Made by a program: the position numbers and the translations under genes. Under the pieces are notes generated by a model, which worked only from the letters and a program-made list of their open reading frames with translations, was not told the origin of the DNA and did not search any database. From Adiantum capillus-veneris (lineage: Eukaryota > Streptophyta > Polypodiopsida > Polypodiales > Pteridaceae), in contig CM043959.1 in NCBI GenBank assembly GCA_014529385.2, positions 188,001 through 252,000 on the forward strand: 64,000 nucleotides of DNA, given 5' to 3'. Below are positions 44,748-57,212 of the stretch, one piece after another. Numbering within the stretch: position 1 is the first letter of the stretch; each line of letters opens with the position of its first letter.

Positions 44748-44915
44748 ATCCACACAGGCTAACAAAATCCACATAGGATGGTGATATCCACACAAGAAAA
44801 TAAAGTCCACAAAGGATGGTGATATCCACACAGGATGGTAAAATCCACACAAGAAAGATCCACAAAGGATAGTGATGTCCACACAGGATGATAAGCTGGT
44901 ATCCACACAGGAAAA
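44748..44915. repeat. Minisatellite of ATCCACACAGG units
   Basis: About nine imperfect units of roughly 17-22 bp built from 'gatggtgatatccacacagg' variants, directly next to the purine tract of the LTR at 44381-44700. Its translation gives repeated CGYHHP-like strings that should not be read as a protein. Confidence 0.85.
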
Positions 44916-44937
44916 AGTCCTCCACTACAAGAAGAGA

Positions 44938-45405
44938 GTCTGCATCTTCAAAATGGGTCTTCCCAAATGCTACCTTCATCTTCGTCCTTTTTGTCTTCTA
45001 CTATGTGAGTTGATCCTTTGTCAGGTCTGTTGCCTTCGTTGCTTCCAACTGCTTCATGGTCTGACTTCGTATCCTCCTCTCAAACGAGTACTTCTGTCCC
45101 TTTTTTGTGGTACAATCAGGCTTTATTCCATGCGTCATGATGACATGTAACAATATGCTAAAATATCCTATGAAAAGGTTGATGCAAAAATTAATGCTCT
45201 CTTCCATCTTGGTTATACTCCGAGAGCCCAAGCATGCGGTGTTTCTCATACACTTTGTCACAAAGTTTTCACACATGGAGAGATTTTAGCAATTTGGAGA
45301 CTCTCCAATGGCAATGTCTATCCCATCACAAAAGCACATAATGTCATCCATGTAGACAAATACAATTACATACATTGCAAGAAATTTGTTGTGCTTGGCT
45401 AAAAG
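44938..45405 (+). pseudogene. Unrecognised coding-like frame with one stop
   Basis: One frame is open from inside the minisatellite to 45405 except for a TAA at 45148-45150. The part after it (84 codons, ending at 45405) reads well as protein: YEKVDAKINALFHLGYTPRA, then VFTHGEILAIWRLSNGNVYP, then AHNVIHVDKYNYIHCKKF. I do not recognise it. It could be a retroelement or host gene exon. The 200-N gap lies 138 bp downstream, so any continuation is lost. Confidence 0.35.
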
Positions 45406-45543
45406 ATTTTAATTTGTACTTTGGATTTTTTCCCTTCAAATGTGAAGCTCCTCTTCACTATCGTGAAGCCCTCTTCACAGATAAGGGAAATGATTCTTTG
45501 TTTTTTCTTTTGAATGCTCGAAAGAACACCTGAAGCTTTGTAA

Positions 45544-45743
45544 NNNNNNNNNNNNNNNNNNNNNNNNNNNNNNNNNNNNNNNNNNNNNNNNNNNNNNNNN
45601 NNNNNNNNNNNNNNNNNNNNNNNNNNNNNNNNNNNNNNNNNNNNNNNNNNNNNNNNNNNNNNNNNNNNNNNNNNNNNNNNNNNNNNNNNNNNNNNNNNNN
45701 NNNNNNNNNNNNNNNNNNNNNNNNNNNNNNNNNNNNNNNNNNN
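45544..45743. other. Assembly gap (200 N)
   Basis: Exactly 200 unknown bases, probably a placeholder length. The right side begins in CT/CA microsatellite. Confidence 1.
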
Positions 45744-45765
45744 CCTCTCTCTCTCTCTCTCTCTA

Positions 45766-45802
<37 letters not shown>

Positions 45803-45867
45803 AAGGAGAATTTCTAATGCGGGTGTGTGTGTCTTACACACACACACAACATATATTATCATGCTTG

Positions 45868-45903
<36 letters not shown>

Positions 45904-45918
45904 TTATTTATATATATT

Positions 45919-45978
<60 letters not shown>

Positions 45979-46053
45979 CATACATGTTTAGAGATGTGTG
46001 TATGTACAAACGTATACACACACACATGTGTGTGGTATATAATCTCCTCATGG

Positions 46054-46134
<81 letters not shown>

Positions 46135-46140
46135 TGTATA
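45744..46140. repeat. Compound CT, CA, TG, TA and GA microsatellites with inverted arms
   Basis: CT/AC 45744-45803, TG about 45870-45888, TA about 45889-45975, TG about 46055-46087, GA 46088-46135. The phrase 'ctcctcatggatgtgtgtg' at about 46044-46063 is inverted at about 46143-46166, enclosing the TG/GA run. 'ggagaatttctaat' occurs on both outer sides (45804 and 46161). Confidence 0.9.
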
Positions 46141-46199
46141 CACACACAGACACATCCATGAGGAGAATTTCTAATATTATTGAAAAACCTGAGGGATGT

Positions 46200-48200
46200 T
46201 AGAGATCATCTAACAAGTCGAACTCAAACCCTTAGGGATTACACTAAAGCTAGGTTTTTTTCAAGCACTAGAGGAGAGTTCATAGAGTTAAGCTTTGCTT
46301 CTAATTAGCCGCAGCAACGCGCGGGTCACACACTGGTAGCTATTGAATGGCTCCAAAAATCCCAAGAGTCACCTTTTCATTTTGAGAAGTGCTTTCACCC
46401 AACTTTTCATTTAATAAGCACTTTCACCCTTTAAACATCAGTAATAGAGTAAAGTTGTCATTCTTGCTAGTTCAAACTTTAAGGAAGGGATCTAATCCTT
46501 TGGAGCTTAATCTCTGGAGATGTTTTATTTTTATTTTTAGAGATTTTAAAGCTAAGTTACGAACTTAAGGATGTAAAACTTTTAAACTCTCCAATGAGTA
46601 CCCAGAGTATTTTTTTAAGACGGTTAAAATTTGAATTAACGAAAGTGAAAAAGTTACATGGACTCACAGGTAAGAGGATGGTCACCCCAAAGCGCTAAAG
46701 TTTTAAGGCTTAGAACTTTAGAGCTTTTAAAGTGGGGATTTACAACTTACGGATCTAGAGTTTTAAATTTGTAAAGGAGATTGTGGAGCTTAAAGATGTA
46801 GAATTTTTAAAGTGGGGTAAGCTTATGGAGGTAGAACTTAGGGGTGCTATTTTAATTCAATTCTCTTCGCTTATGTTTTTTTTTTTTTTTAACTTAGAGA
46901 TGTAGAGCTTTTAAAGTGGGATCTAGTCTCATATCAAGGCCTAAAGATGACACCTATGTTTTTTGTCAAGGGTTATTTTGCATATCAAAACAAGTGCTGC
47001 TTGAAAAAACCTCATGTCATGTGACCGTTAGAATCTCAAAATTGCCTATCATTTTTTGTGTATATATCCTTGAGTTAACGTTATATATGGCAAATTATGT
47101 AAGTTAATCGCATTACACAAAGCATTAAAAGTTTATCACTTGTTTTGTTTCCTATGCCTTTTAGATGTATATTTTTGCTTTCTAAAAGAAACCTTAATGT
47201 TGTGTTGGGTGACGGAGACTTTCATTGTTTTTAGTGCATGATGAAGGCTTACTTTAAATGTTTATTTCACTTTCACTTTCATTTCATATCTTGACATGTG
47301 TTGACCTTTTTTGCATTTTTTGCATTCTATTGTTTTAGAATGTTAAAGGGAAACTTCAGGTGCATAATTCTAGTAAATTCTATGGATACACACATATATA
47401 TTAATGAGTTTTTTTAATTTCACATTTCATTTCAGAGCCTCACATGGTTTGACATTTCTTACATTCTATAACTTAATTCTAGTTATCATTTAGGAAAGTC
47501 TCTTTTATTAAGTGGCTATCGATTGAGTTTCCATCCCACAAAGAAGCGAACCGGAAATATTAGCATAAATTTTAAATTTGTAAAATTTTTGAATTATTTT
47601 CTTACATATTTCATCAGTTTTTATTCCCTTTACCATGGTTTGCAACCAGATAGTCTCCATTTTCAACCGGCTCAAGGCTAAGCCGAGGCAATCCTTTCTT
47701 GAATACTAATTCTACTTAAACTCAACCAATGATTTTATCACGTTTTAATTATTTTAGAAAGACATCGTGATTTTTTCACTTGTTTATAAAAAGCATTGAA
47801 ATATTCTTTGTTTTAGTTCTTCAATGGATTCTTTTATTTTATTGTTTTTATTTTACTTTCTTTTTGCTAATTTTTTGTTTTAAAATGTCAATGTGTGTCT
47901 TTCTCCTTGGTGTTTAAGTGGAGCCCTTTGTAACATACAAGAAATTTGTAAGTATGTTGGATTCGATTTAATTAGAGAGAATCATGAGAGATTCGGTGCC
48001 GCTGAGTTGGGTTAAAGAGAAAAAAGAAAGGCAAAGGAAAAAGCACTGCCTTGGTCGGTGTGTAGAGCTTCTAAGTGTCTCTCTTTGCTCTCTTTCTCTC
48101 TCTTAGGTGAATGGGGTTTGTGTTGTAGGTGGATCGGGGCACTTGCTAGAGTAGATATGATGGGTCTCTACTGTGCAGTGTGTCGAACCAAAAAATGAGG
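46200..48200. other. No gene recognised; AT-rich
   Basis: Long AT-rich stretch. Between about 46490 and 46920 the phrases 'gagcttttaaagtgggg' and 'ttagagatgtagag/gatgtagaact' recur irregularly. No ORF over 63 codons of interest, no element termini. Confidence 0.45.
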
Positions 48201-48217
48201 ACACGAGGCCCGTAGGC

Positions 48218-48278
<61 letters not shown>

Positions 48279-48281
48279 TGA
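48218..48281. repeat. CT/TG microsatellite
   Basis: CT run with one interruption, followed by TG. Low complexity. Confidence 0.9.
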
Positions 48282-48400
48282 GAAGCACGATCGTGGTGCA
48301 GAGCAGGGCACATGGCCCAAGGGTCGGATCCACATGCTGCTGAATCAATGGAATGGGAATATACCCAAATAGATTGTGCTAAATCTCCAAAAGGGAAATG

Positions 48401-48510
48401 TTTATTAGTTGGAATCTGTTCAAGATTCCATGTTTGTAGATGGTGCTAGTTTTTCGAAGGAATTTATTAGATGGAATCTGTTCAAGATTCCATGTTTGGA
48501 TGAAAGCAAA
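48401..48510 (+). repeat. Short tandem duplication, period 62
   Basis: The phrase GGAATCTGTTCAAGATTCCA, followed by TGTTTG, occurs at 48411 and 48473, each preceded by TTTATTAG. Confidence 0.9.
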
Positions 48511-48513
48511 AGG

Positions 48514-48516
<3 letters not shown>

Positions 48517-48583
<67 letters not shown>
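48517..48583 (+). repeat. CT then CA microsatellite
   Basis: About 34 bp of CT followed by about 32 bp of CA. Confidence 0.95.
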
Positions 48584-48649
48584 TTTTGAGAATGTCTCTC
48601 ACTCTTTGTCTTCTCACATGCTCTGTGTGTCGCACAATTGTCTAGCAGG

Positions 48650-50006
48650 GGTTGTTTGTGGCTTGACCAACTAGATCCAAGCTCTCTCTTTGCAGCCTGT
48701 ATCTCCCTTCATAGGATGATTCTTCCTCTCTATCCTATCACACCTTCCTTGCCTCCATCGTTTGGCATGGTGCAAGAGCCATATAGTGTGAGGAGCTTGG
48801 ACATGCCACCATAGCTGAGTGAAACGGGGTGGGAAAAAACCATGGATTGAACCTTAATTTGTGCCTTGTAGAGCCGACAGGACCTTGGGGGAAGGTTCAA
48901 GGATGGGAGGAGGAGGAGTTGCATGGGTCGAAGGAGGGGGGATGCAGGGGCACAGGCAGAGGAGAAGCATGGGTTTTTCCCAATACAATGATAGAATGGA
49001 AGGGGGGCGGCCATTTTGTAGACAGAACCATGGCTCGAGGTGACAAGAGGGCCTACTCAATGCTCATTTTTATTTCTGTGTGATGTACACATTAAGCAGG
49101 CAGGGAATCTTGTGTTTGTGTGTGTTTTAAGGCAGGATCACATTCCTCTTCTTTGTTTCATAGTCTATTGTGACAGCTTGTGCCTCGGGGTGGTGTGCAA
49201 AGCAAGGTTAACTTCAAGTTGCAAATCGGAGGACGAGGGCACCAAGCATTCAAGAGAGAGCTGCAAATCAAAGAGGGCAATTTGTGTGGGGGTGGGGGGG
49301 GGGGGGGGGGGGGCGGGAGAGGGACTTTCGTGTGCCCGAGCTCCCTGATGTGTGTCAATGCATGAGTAGGCTTGTTCCACTTTTTGAGGCTTTGAGCCTT
49401 CCAAAAAAAGACAATCTTTGAAAATAATTAAAGAATAACTTTCAATTTGGACTGAGTAAAATATGTCCCTACAATCTTTTTTCCATTTGTTTTAAAAGGA
49501 ATCAAAGGAGATACCTTTTGGGTTGAGAGAGAAAAAAAGGTAAACACCTTTTACTTTTGCTTGTCTCTTGAATTATCATTCAAACAAACTAATGCATCTC
49601 ATTTTGGGGCTTGAAGGAGTGAAAAGTTCAAGATTTTCTGATTTTTATTCCTTTTTGACAATTACCTCGCAATCCATCTCCAAAGCTTGGATAACCAACT
49701 CAAATTCTAGTTTATCATCTTGTATTGATAGACAGTCAATCTTGTTATGAAAAGGCACAGATCACACGTGCAGGGGAGAGAGGAGAGAGCGAAAGAGAAG
49801 CCTAGCAGATGCTGTCAAAGGCTTAAGAGAAGAAAACGAGAGACATATGCATGCACGTGGAAGAAAGAGAGAGAGAGAGATGGACATGACATGTGTAGTG
49901 ACGGTGAAGAGACAGATTCACGAGATGATCTTGGCAGGAAACCCCTACTCACATGCAATTCCACCTCTCTCTCGTGCTCGTTTGTAGAAGATCTACGATT
50001 GCAGGT

Positions 50007-50008
<2 letters not shown>
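48650..50008. other. No gene recognised; contains a 20-G run
   Basis: GC-richer than its surroundings at 48830-49330. A pure run of 20 G lies at 49294-49313. Small open frames on both strands have biased composition and no recognisable domain. Confidence 0.4.

Positions 50009-50066
<58 letters not shown>
50009..50066 (+). repeat. TG microsatellite
   Basis: About 28 TG units. Confidence 0.95.
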
Positions 50067-50067
<1 letters not shown>

Positions 50068-53000
50068 TTGTTTTACCATAAATAATAAGACATAATTGAA
50101 CTTTTTACATTCAAAAAATAGATGGCTCTAGAGAGAAGGAATGATAAGTACAAAAATAACTCATTCTTAGAATCATCTTTGTACAGTGTTTATATGAAGG
50201 AAGCTTCATTCCACTATAGAGATATCAGAAGTACTTTCCTTGTCATAGGTGTATGTGTAATCATGTAAAGACAACTGCTTAAAGCCAACAAACCCTCCAA
50301 AGATAAGATAGAGTCCTTACCTGCATCCATCCAAACAAGACAACAGATACGTTAGCTTTGAATGTGTTTTACAGGTATCAAATGGTTTATACCATTTGTT
50401 ATCCATGTCCATCTTTAAAAAGTTTTTTTAGAAACCTTCAAGCTTAGTCCAAAGTATTTATAAACATTTTATCACCAAAGTGTAAGGTTTTCTTAAGTTT
50501 TTAGAAGGCCATACCACCTTTGAAACCAAGTGAACTAGCTCCATTGATGAAGCTTCATACTCACTTTGCCATAAAGCAAGAGCAAGCTTAAATAACATTT
50601 CTTTTAAGAATATCCACAAGTCTTTTATGACAGACAAAGTTTAACCCCAATTATGGTTTATGCCATTCTCCTTCCTCAAATGTTACTTACCTTCATTCTC
50701 TGGTGAGTAAGCCAGGTGAGTAAGCCAGCTAGCAGAGATCTTTCGATATGAACACGGTATCTAGCTAGACCAAGTGCATTGAAAAAAGTAAGTGTGTGTG
50801 TTTTTTTCATGCGCTTATTTTATATATTTTAAGCATGTTCATAGGACTGCTGAAACAATATAGTATTACCAAAAAAACCAGTAAACCACCAAGTCTAGCT
50901 GCAGTACGCATCCGGTGAGGATCCCACCCAGAACAATCCACCGAATCCACTTTTATCCAGAAAGTTAGTATGCAATCGAAAAACACCCCCGGTATTTTTA
51001 CAGTAATCCATGCGCTAAGTGAAAGAGAACAACTAGTACCTTTACCAAGTCCAAAAAAACCAGTAAACAATAAGGTACAGCTAGTATGCCACAAGACAAT
51101 CGGCTAACCTCCAGCCAATGTACAATGCAGAAACACTGTAAGTAGTAGCAGTATCATTACCTCATGCTTGCTTAGTCCATTCAGCCCGTACCATATAAAC
51201 TTAGCCAACCCATATGATGGGTTTTACCCGGTTTAAGCAGTAAGGAACATCAATCCTCAGAAGTGCCATAATTTGGCAAGGCCAACCACACGGTGGTTTA
51301 TTATACCAAGCTAAGCGGCCGATTATGCCGCCCAAAAATCTCCAGATTTTTGTTTATGTACCATCATCAACAATAAATAGCAGTGAATACCGCGTAAGGA
51401 AACCCTTTTATCCTCAAAAATTTGAACATTATGTACTTGCAGTTAGTTACGAATAATGAACACTGGTAAAAAAACCAGTAACAGTACCATAGTCATGCCC
51501 CAAAAACAACCTTTGCCATATGGTGCCAGTCATAGCCGACCACTGTAGTGGACCTTACTAGGCTTAAGAACGAGGAACAACACCCCTTAGTAATGCTTGT
51601 TATTGTCAAATCGAGCCAACCAAACAGAGGTCCAACCATTTACATCATGCACTGCTAAGTGTACAGGCTTTTTATGCAACAGTGCTTACCATTTAATCAA
51701 AAAAATGATAGAAACGAGATAATTGATGCTAAGCTCAGTGGCCAACCTGAGTTGGTCGTGTTGTTAAGCTCCATGTTTGGTGTAAGAGAGGTAAAAAAAC
51801 ACGTAGTCCTCACTCTTAACGCAAGTACAACACACACAGAGCTAAGTGAGGGGCAGCAATGCGCCTCACACCTTTAAATAGAAGAAGGAAGGCCGCCATC
51901 ACTCATGGATAAATGCGTCGAGTGTATTGAGTAGATCGAGCTCCCCCTGGGGATTTGCGGAAGAATAGCCGCCTGCATTGCAGTCCGGCCTAGTAGGTTT
52001 ACCATAGCGCCTCACGGCATGGTAAATGAGGGTAGTAAGTAGTTAATTTAGCCACGCCTTGTAACAATCATACCCTTTTAAGGGTCTTATCCCATGTGTA
52101 GCAAAAAGGTGTGGGTCTCTTTTTTTAAAAAAAAAACCAGAGTGTCAACAATCTAAGGCATGATACACCTTAATTTGATGCTTTAAAAAGCTACCAGCAA
52201 CAAGTAGTGAAATGTGTGTCTGTGTGTGTCTGTGTATGGTTTGTCTCCAGTGCTAGGTGGATCTAATGCTCTCCGAGAGTAGAATGTGAGGTTAATAAGG
52301 TGAGGTGGGGGAAGAAAAGAAGTTTGTCTTGCAACACAGAGCGTGATTGACACAAGCAGGTGAGACAAGGCTAGTGTGAACGAGGGTTGCAATGTCATTT
52401 GCCTTTAGAATTGGTAGATCCCTTCAAATCATCATGGTGAATTAATGAGTTTGGGTGATTGTAGACCGAGTAGCTCTGGTCCCCCCTTAACTTGTTTAGA
52501 CCTTCATGACTCCTTACCGTGTTTACTATTTCTTGTGGGATGGACCTTAAGTAAGCATTATCTTATGTAGTCATGTGAGTCCATGGAGCAGGGAGGCTCA
52601 TTGATGGTGTTGCATTACAGCATCTGGTTGTGGTGGCATGCTGGAGGTTCGACCTCTTGGCAAGTAGTAGCTTCCTCTAGGATGAGGGGTCGGTGAGCCT
52701 TCCCTCCTTGTAGAAGGCCCTCCCATGCAGGTCCCTTCATTTTTAGCACGCAAAAGAGATTGCTTCTCCCAGCTCCCTTTGGGAGGGAAAATGGTGATCA
52801 GCTCTTGGTACTTCTTTGCTCACAGGTCTTTCGTGTTGGTGCTAGGCACAAAAGGCCTTGTGATGGCGAGTAGGAACTTTTGAAGGGATGTGGCTCCCCT
52901 GAATAACTTGCAATTTTCTCTTCTTGATAGCGCTTTGGCCGTCTCTTTGTTTGTGCTTGGTTCGTTGGACTATCTAATCATGCTCTTTTTTATGGAGGCT

Positions 53001-53459
53001 CCTAAGCAGCCAATCATGGAGCCGTTGGGCTCCCCCTTTGTGCGATAAGCTTTATGGTTTTTTTTTATTTTTGCTGTTGATCATGCATGAGTGGAGCTTG
53101 CCTGGTGGCAGACGACATATCTTTTGTGGTAGCCTCTCATGATTGTGGTGTCGACGATCTTCGGGTATTACTCCTTGTAATGGTGGTATTTCTCCTTGTA
53201 TGTCTATCTCGAGGTGGCTCCCTATGCTAGCCGATGTATCCATGTTTTTGATGGTTTCTATATGTCTCATATTGGGTGATGTTTGGTGCCATGGCTTGGT
53301 GGGAGCATGTATCTCCATGTAAATTTTTTGGTTTTAATTCATTTCCAGCAACCATAGGTACATCGATTGATAGGGGAGCCACCCCGTGAGACTTTGAAAA
53401 GGACTTCTACTTCTGCAACAAGGACCTAAAAAAAACTATATAGTCATTGAAAAATCAAT
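50067..53459. other. No gene recognised
   Basis: Mostly AT-rich. The motif AAAAAAACCAGTAA recurs near 50872, 51053 and 51468, and 'gtgagtaagccag' is tandemly doubled near 50702. These hint at an old repeat, but termini and coding motifs are absent. No tRNA or rRNA seen. Confidence 0.4.
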
Positions 53460-54075
53460 AGGCCTATAATTTCAATTATCTGAGCTCATACGTTCTCGTA
53501 TGGCAACAATTGCTTCCCTGAATTTTTGTATGATCTCAATGAATCTAGTTGTTTCCAGGGTGTTCTCAATTACTCGATAGTTCTTGGCCTTCCACACATG
53601 ATACAAGTAGAAGAATCTGACAATCTCCGTGCCAAGACGCAACACATGGATCTTGAGAACTATCCCACCTAGGAAGAAGTCATTCTTGAAGAATCCAATC
53701 TTCCAGGTCTTTTGCACCCATTTGCAAACCTTTCCTGCCAACGTTGGGCACTTCTTGAATAAGTGAGGGAGGTCCTCCCTAGCTGTTCTGCATTGCAAAG
53801 ATCTATATGGACCAATACCTTTGGCTTGTATCTTCACACTTGTTGGTAAGGCTCCCCATAGAAAAACCTTCATCCTAAGTGGCAAATGTGAGCATTATAT
53901 GTTCCTAGCGATTGACACCCATCTTGATTTCTACCATTGCTTGGCCCATTGCTTATGCAAAGGGGAAAACCAATCCTTCTTGATCATAAGGGTGTTGTAC
54001 ACATCCTTGGTTGGCGGTTTTAGGAAATGTCTATTCTTGGGCAATCACATGGCTAAACTTTTTCTAAAAACATGA
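53460..54075 (-). pseudogene. LINE C: zf-RVT fragment of L1-like ORF2
   Basis: A 138-codon minus-strand frame (53885-53472) carries the zf-RVT module: MKVFLWGALPTSVKIQAKGI, a C..C pair reduced to QCRTARE, DLPHLFKKCPTL, then KVCKWVQKTWKIGFFKND, FLGG and VRFFYLYHVWKAKNYRVIEN. Upstream (54075-53886) the flanking ORF2 part is frameshifted. The same module is present in LINE A and LINE B. RT is absent. In plant LINEs this C-terminal zinc-ribbon-like domain follows RT and is thought to bind nucleic acid. Confidence 0.8.
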
Positions 54076-55139
54076 TATCTTATTGTGAAGATAAATGTTT
54101 TAAAATGCTAGTCACTTTCTTGTTTTCTCTCTTACAAAGAAGTCTCTTATTATTGAATTCCTTTTTTTTTCAAAACCCACAAAGAGTGGGTGAGTATATA
54201 TATAATATAATAAAAAATTTACAATAAAAGGCCTTCTCAAAATGAGCCTAAGCCATCAGAACAACCATGAGCTCGTAACCATCAATTACAACAGTCGTGA
54301 GAGGTTGTCACGAGGGCCAATCTCCTACCACAAGAAGGACCCTCACCTTCAGGACCCATCCACACCCACAAACTGACTACCGAGCTACGTCGGCTAATGA
54401 GGGGAGCCACCCCAACAAACCCATAACAGTTGAGTTGAGCAGAGCAAGTCAGAGAAGCCAAGGGAACCATCACCGATTGCCACAAAAAGCTGGTCCCTGC
54501 CACAAACCAAGCTACCATCAAGAGGGAATGCCCGAAGCAAGAGAGTAAAGACGTACGATGAGCGGAGCCATGTGAACTCCATCACCGACCCAAAGGGGCC
54601 AACTGCCAAAAAGAAGAGACGACTGGAACATCAAGCATCACTGTCGAGACCACCACCACTAGAATCAGCATCAAAACCACAAGCCGAAACAAGATTGGGC
54701 CATTAAAGGGGCCTCACCCCATCCAATGGTGTGCCCTGGTTCCACCATGAAGATCGTCTCTTGCCACAAGGCGAACCCCAACCAAGGCACGAACATAAAG
54801 GAAACAGAGCCACCCTTTTCTGCTGCATGGAGGGGGGAGGGACGACATCACCTTGGAGTCCAAAAATGAGGGGAGGAACTTGAAAGGCACAGCAAACCCG
54901 AGGGAGAAGCGGTCGGGAGCCCCCCACCGGGGTAAGCCCTTGTCTCTCTGGCTTCTACACTAGCTCCTCAAACGACCATCAACATCCATGTTGTCCATAG
55001 ACGAAAGGCACGCCCTACCGCAGCAAGCCCCCGGGCCTCCCTGCCCTGGCTCCTCACAAGGTGCATGCATTTCCCCTGTGCGCAGGCCTTGCAGCCTCTC
55101 TTATTAATTTGTAGGCCATATTGAACTTTCACCTTCCTT
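54076..55139 (-). other. GC-rich segment ending in hairpin and A tail (minus)
   Basis: On the minus strand this segment ends with an AT-rich stretch, a stem-loop (ACCCAC TCTTT GTGGGT, near 54174-54190) and a run of nine A after TTTTG. That is the same kind of end as LINE A and B, but no RT or zf-RVT motif is visible in it. Frames on both strands are open only because of high GC. It may be a LINE 3' segment or a non-autonomous derivative. Confidence 0.35.
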
Positions 55140-55157
55140 TGTTTGTTTTTTTGCCAA

Positions 55158-55173
55158 ACTCACAATTGTGAGT
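55158..55173 (-). repeat. Palindrome at LINE B 3' end
   Basis: ACTCACAATTGTGAGT, identical to 17215-17230 in LINE A, followed on the minus strand by TTGGCAAAAAAA. Confidence 0.9.
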
Positions 55174-56114
55174 GGATGTATTAAATTCTCAAAAACAAAT
55201 AAGCCTTAAGGGAACATGCGATACATATAGTAGCTACATGACTCCATGCTAGCTTCCCTATTTCATTCGTCCAAGTTCTTCCCTTATCAGTGGCAATGAT
55301 TACTTCTTTGCTTTCTTGAAAAACCTCTGTGAAGCTAGCTATAAATAGAACATTTTCCAAAACCCAACGATTGTTGGCCTTCCAAACTTGCTTGAAGAAA
55401 CAGAATCTCACACTTTGTGTACGTATTAGAAGCGTTTGGTTTTTCATCACTTTCCCACCTAAAATCAAATCGTTCTTGAAGAATCCTATCTTCTAGGTCT
55501 TTTGAATCCATTTGCAAATCTTCCTTGCTATGCCATAGATTGTGGGCATTCCTTGAATAAGTGTGGGAGATCCTCACTTGCCATTTTGCACCACGAGAAT
55601 CTATATGATCCAATACTTTTTGTAAGAATCTTTTCGCTTGTTGACAAGTCCCCCCATAATACCTTCCACAAAAATATCTTCATCAAAAGTGGCCATCGTG
55701 GAATCCAAATGTTATTAGATATTACCACCCATCCATATTCCACGCATTGCTTTCTCTAGTACTTATTAAGGGGGGAGAACCAATCAACTATTACCATTGG
55801 AGTGTGGTAAACATCCTTTGTTTCTCGTTTAGAAAAGTGTCTGCTCTTGGGCCACCGCCAGGCTTTCCACTCAAACTGGGACTCGTAAATATGGTACCTA
55901 TCAAGCCCTTCTGTAGCTCTATTTATTAGCAATATTTTGGTACCATTAAGGAGGAATTGGGTAGCTAGTTGTCTATCCCTTTCCAAGTGCTATTGTTGAT
56001 GTCCCAAAAATGGGCTGGTTGCCTAAGTCCTTTGTTATTGACCTTTCTGGCAATTTCTCTCCAGAAAGGGTTCAATAAGATGCTTCGTGCTTTAGAGAGC
56101 CAAGGGGCAAGTGA

Positions 56115-56385
56115 TTTATGAAATTTTTAAAATACCTTCTTAGCTCTTCCCACTCCAATGTCTCCATATCTCTAGTACACTTTCATATCAACTCGCCTGT
56201 TGTGCCACCTAGTCTCATGCTAACCTGCTAAGGGGGGCCACCAAGCCAAAGGACCAGTGAGTTTTGAATTTTAGAAAATACCTTGTTATTTCTCCCCACT
56301 TCAGTGTCTTTGTAGCTCTAGTATACTTTCATATCAACTCAACCATTGTGCCACCTAGTCTCAGGCTGGCCCATCGAGGGGGTAG
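56115..56385. repeat. Diverged tandem duplication in LINE B, period 146
   Basis: TTTCATATCAACTC occurs at 56181 and 56327, with similar flanks ('tgccacctagtctca', 'aaaatacctt') on each side. The copies are clearly more diverged than those of the 376-bp repeat. Confidence 0.85.
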
Positions 56386-56460
56386 CAATTTATCATGCAC
56401 CTCTAGCTCTTTCCATTGGCCATCTTTAGAGAATGTTTTTGCCTTTTCACTCATTTATTT

Positions 56461-57212
56461 TTCAATTATAGTCCATTCCTTATCTTGCTTTGTGATTGGG
56501 AATACCACAAATTTAGCACACTAGGCCTCTGCATGGATATACCACCTTGCTCCACTAGTTTTTGCACGGACTCCGATTTGGCCTATTGCTAGGGCATCGA
56601 GTCTTCGGTGTTGTTTTTCCATAAAAATATTTTTGCCAATTTTAAAATTCTTTCCAGTTGCATTTGGCTAACTTGAGTAGCAGACCAATGAAGGCTTATA
56701 TGGAAGCATAAACAAATTAATCACTTTCACCTTGCTCAGGAAGGGGAGCAACACATACTCCCACATTAGAATCTTACTCCATATCTTATTTAAAACCCAC
56801 TAGAATCTTTGCTTGTTCCTTTTTTCGACCCCACTCTTCAATTATAGTCCATGCCTTATCTTGCTTTGTGATTGGGAATACCACAAATTTAGCACACTGG
56901 GCCTCTGCATGGATATACCACCTTGCTCCATTAGTTTTTGCACGGACTCCGATTTGGCCTATTACTAGGGCATCGAGTCTTTGGTGTTGTTTTTCTATAA
57001 AAATACTTTTGCCAATTTTAAAATTCTTTCCAGTTGCATTTGGCTAACTTGAGTAGCAGACCAATGAAGGCTTATATGGAAGCATAAACAAATTAATCAC
57101 TTTTACCTTGCTCAGGAAGGGGAGCAACACATACTCCCACATTAGAATCTTACTCCATATCTTATTTAAAACCCACTAGAATCTTTGCTTGTTCCTTTTG
57201 TCGACCCCGAGT
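56461..57212. repeat. Exact-period 376-bp tandem duplication in LINE B
   Basis: Copies 56461-56836 and 56837-57212. Anchors at the start ('ttcaattatagtcca') and end ('tcgacccc') are both offset by 376 with no indels and about eight to ten substitutions. The duplicated part covers the RT thumb-to-linker coding segment. Confidence 0.95.

Noticed and set aside
45817-46202. Frames rich in Cys-Val and Ile-Tyr next to the gap
   Set aside because: They are translations of TG and TA microsatellites.
49158-49404. Pro- or Gly-rich frames around 49300
   Set aside because: They derive from the 20-G homopolymer run; GC-rich low complexity only.
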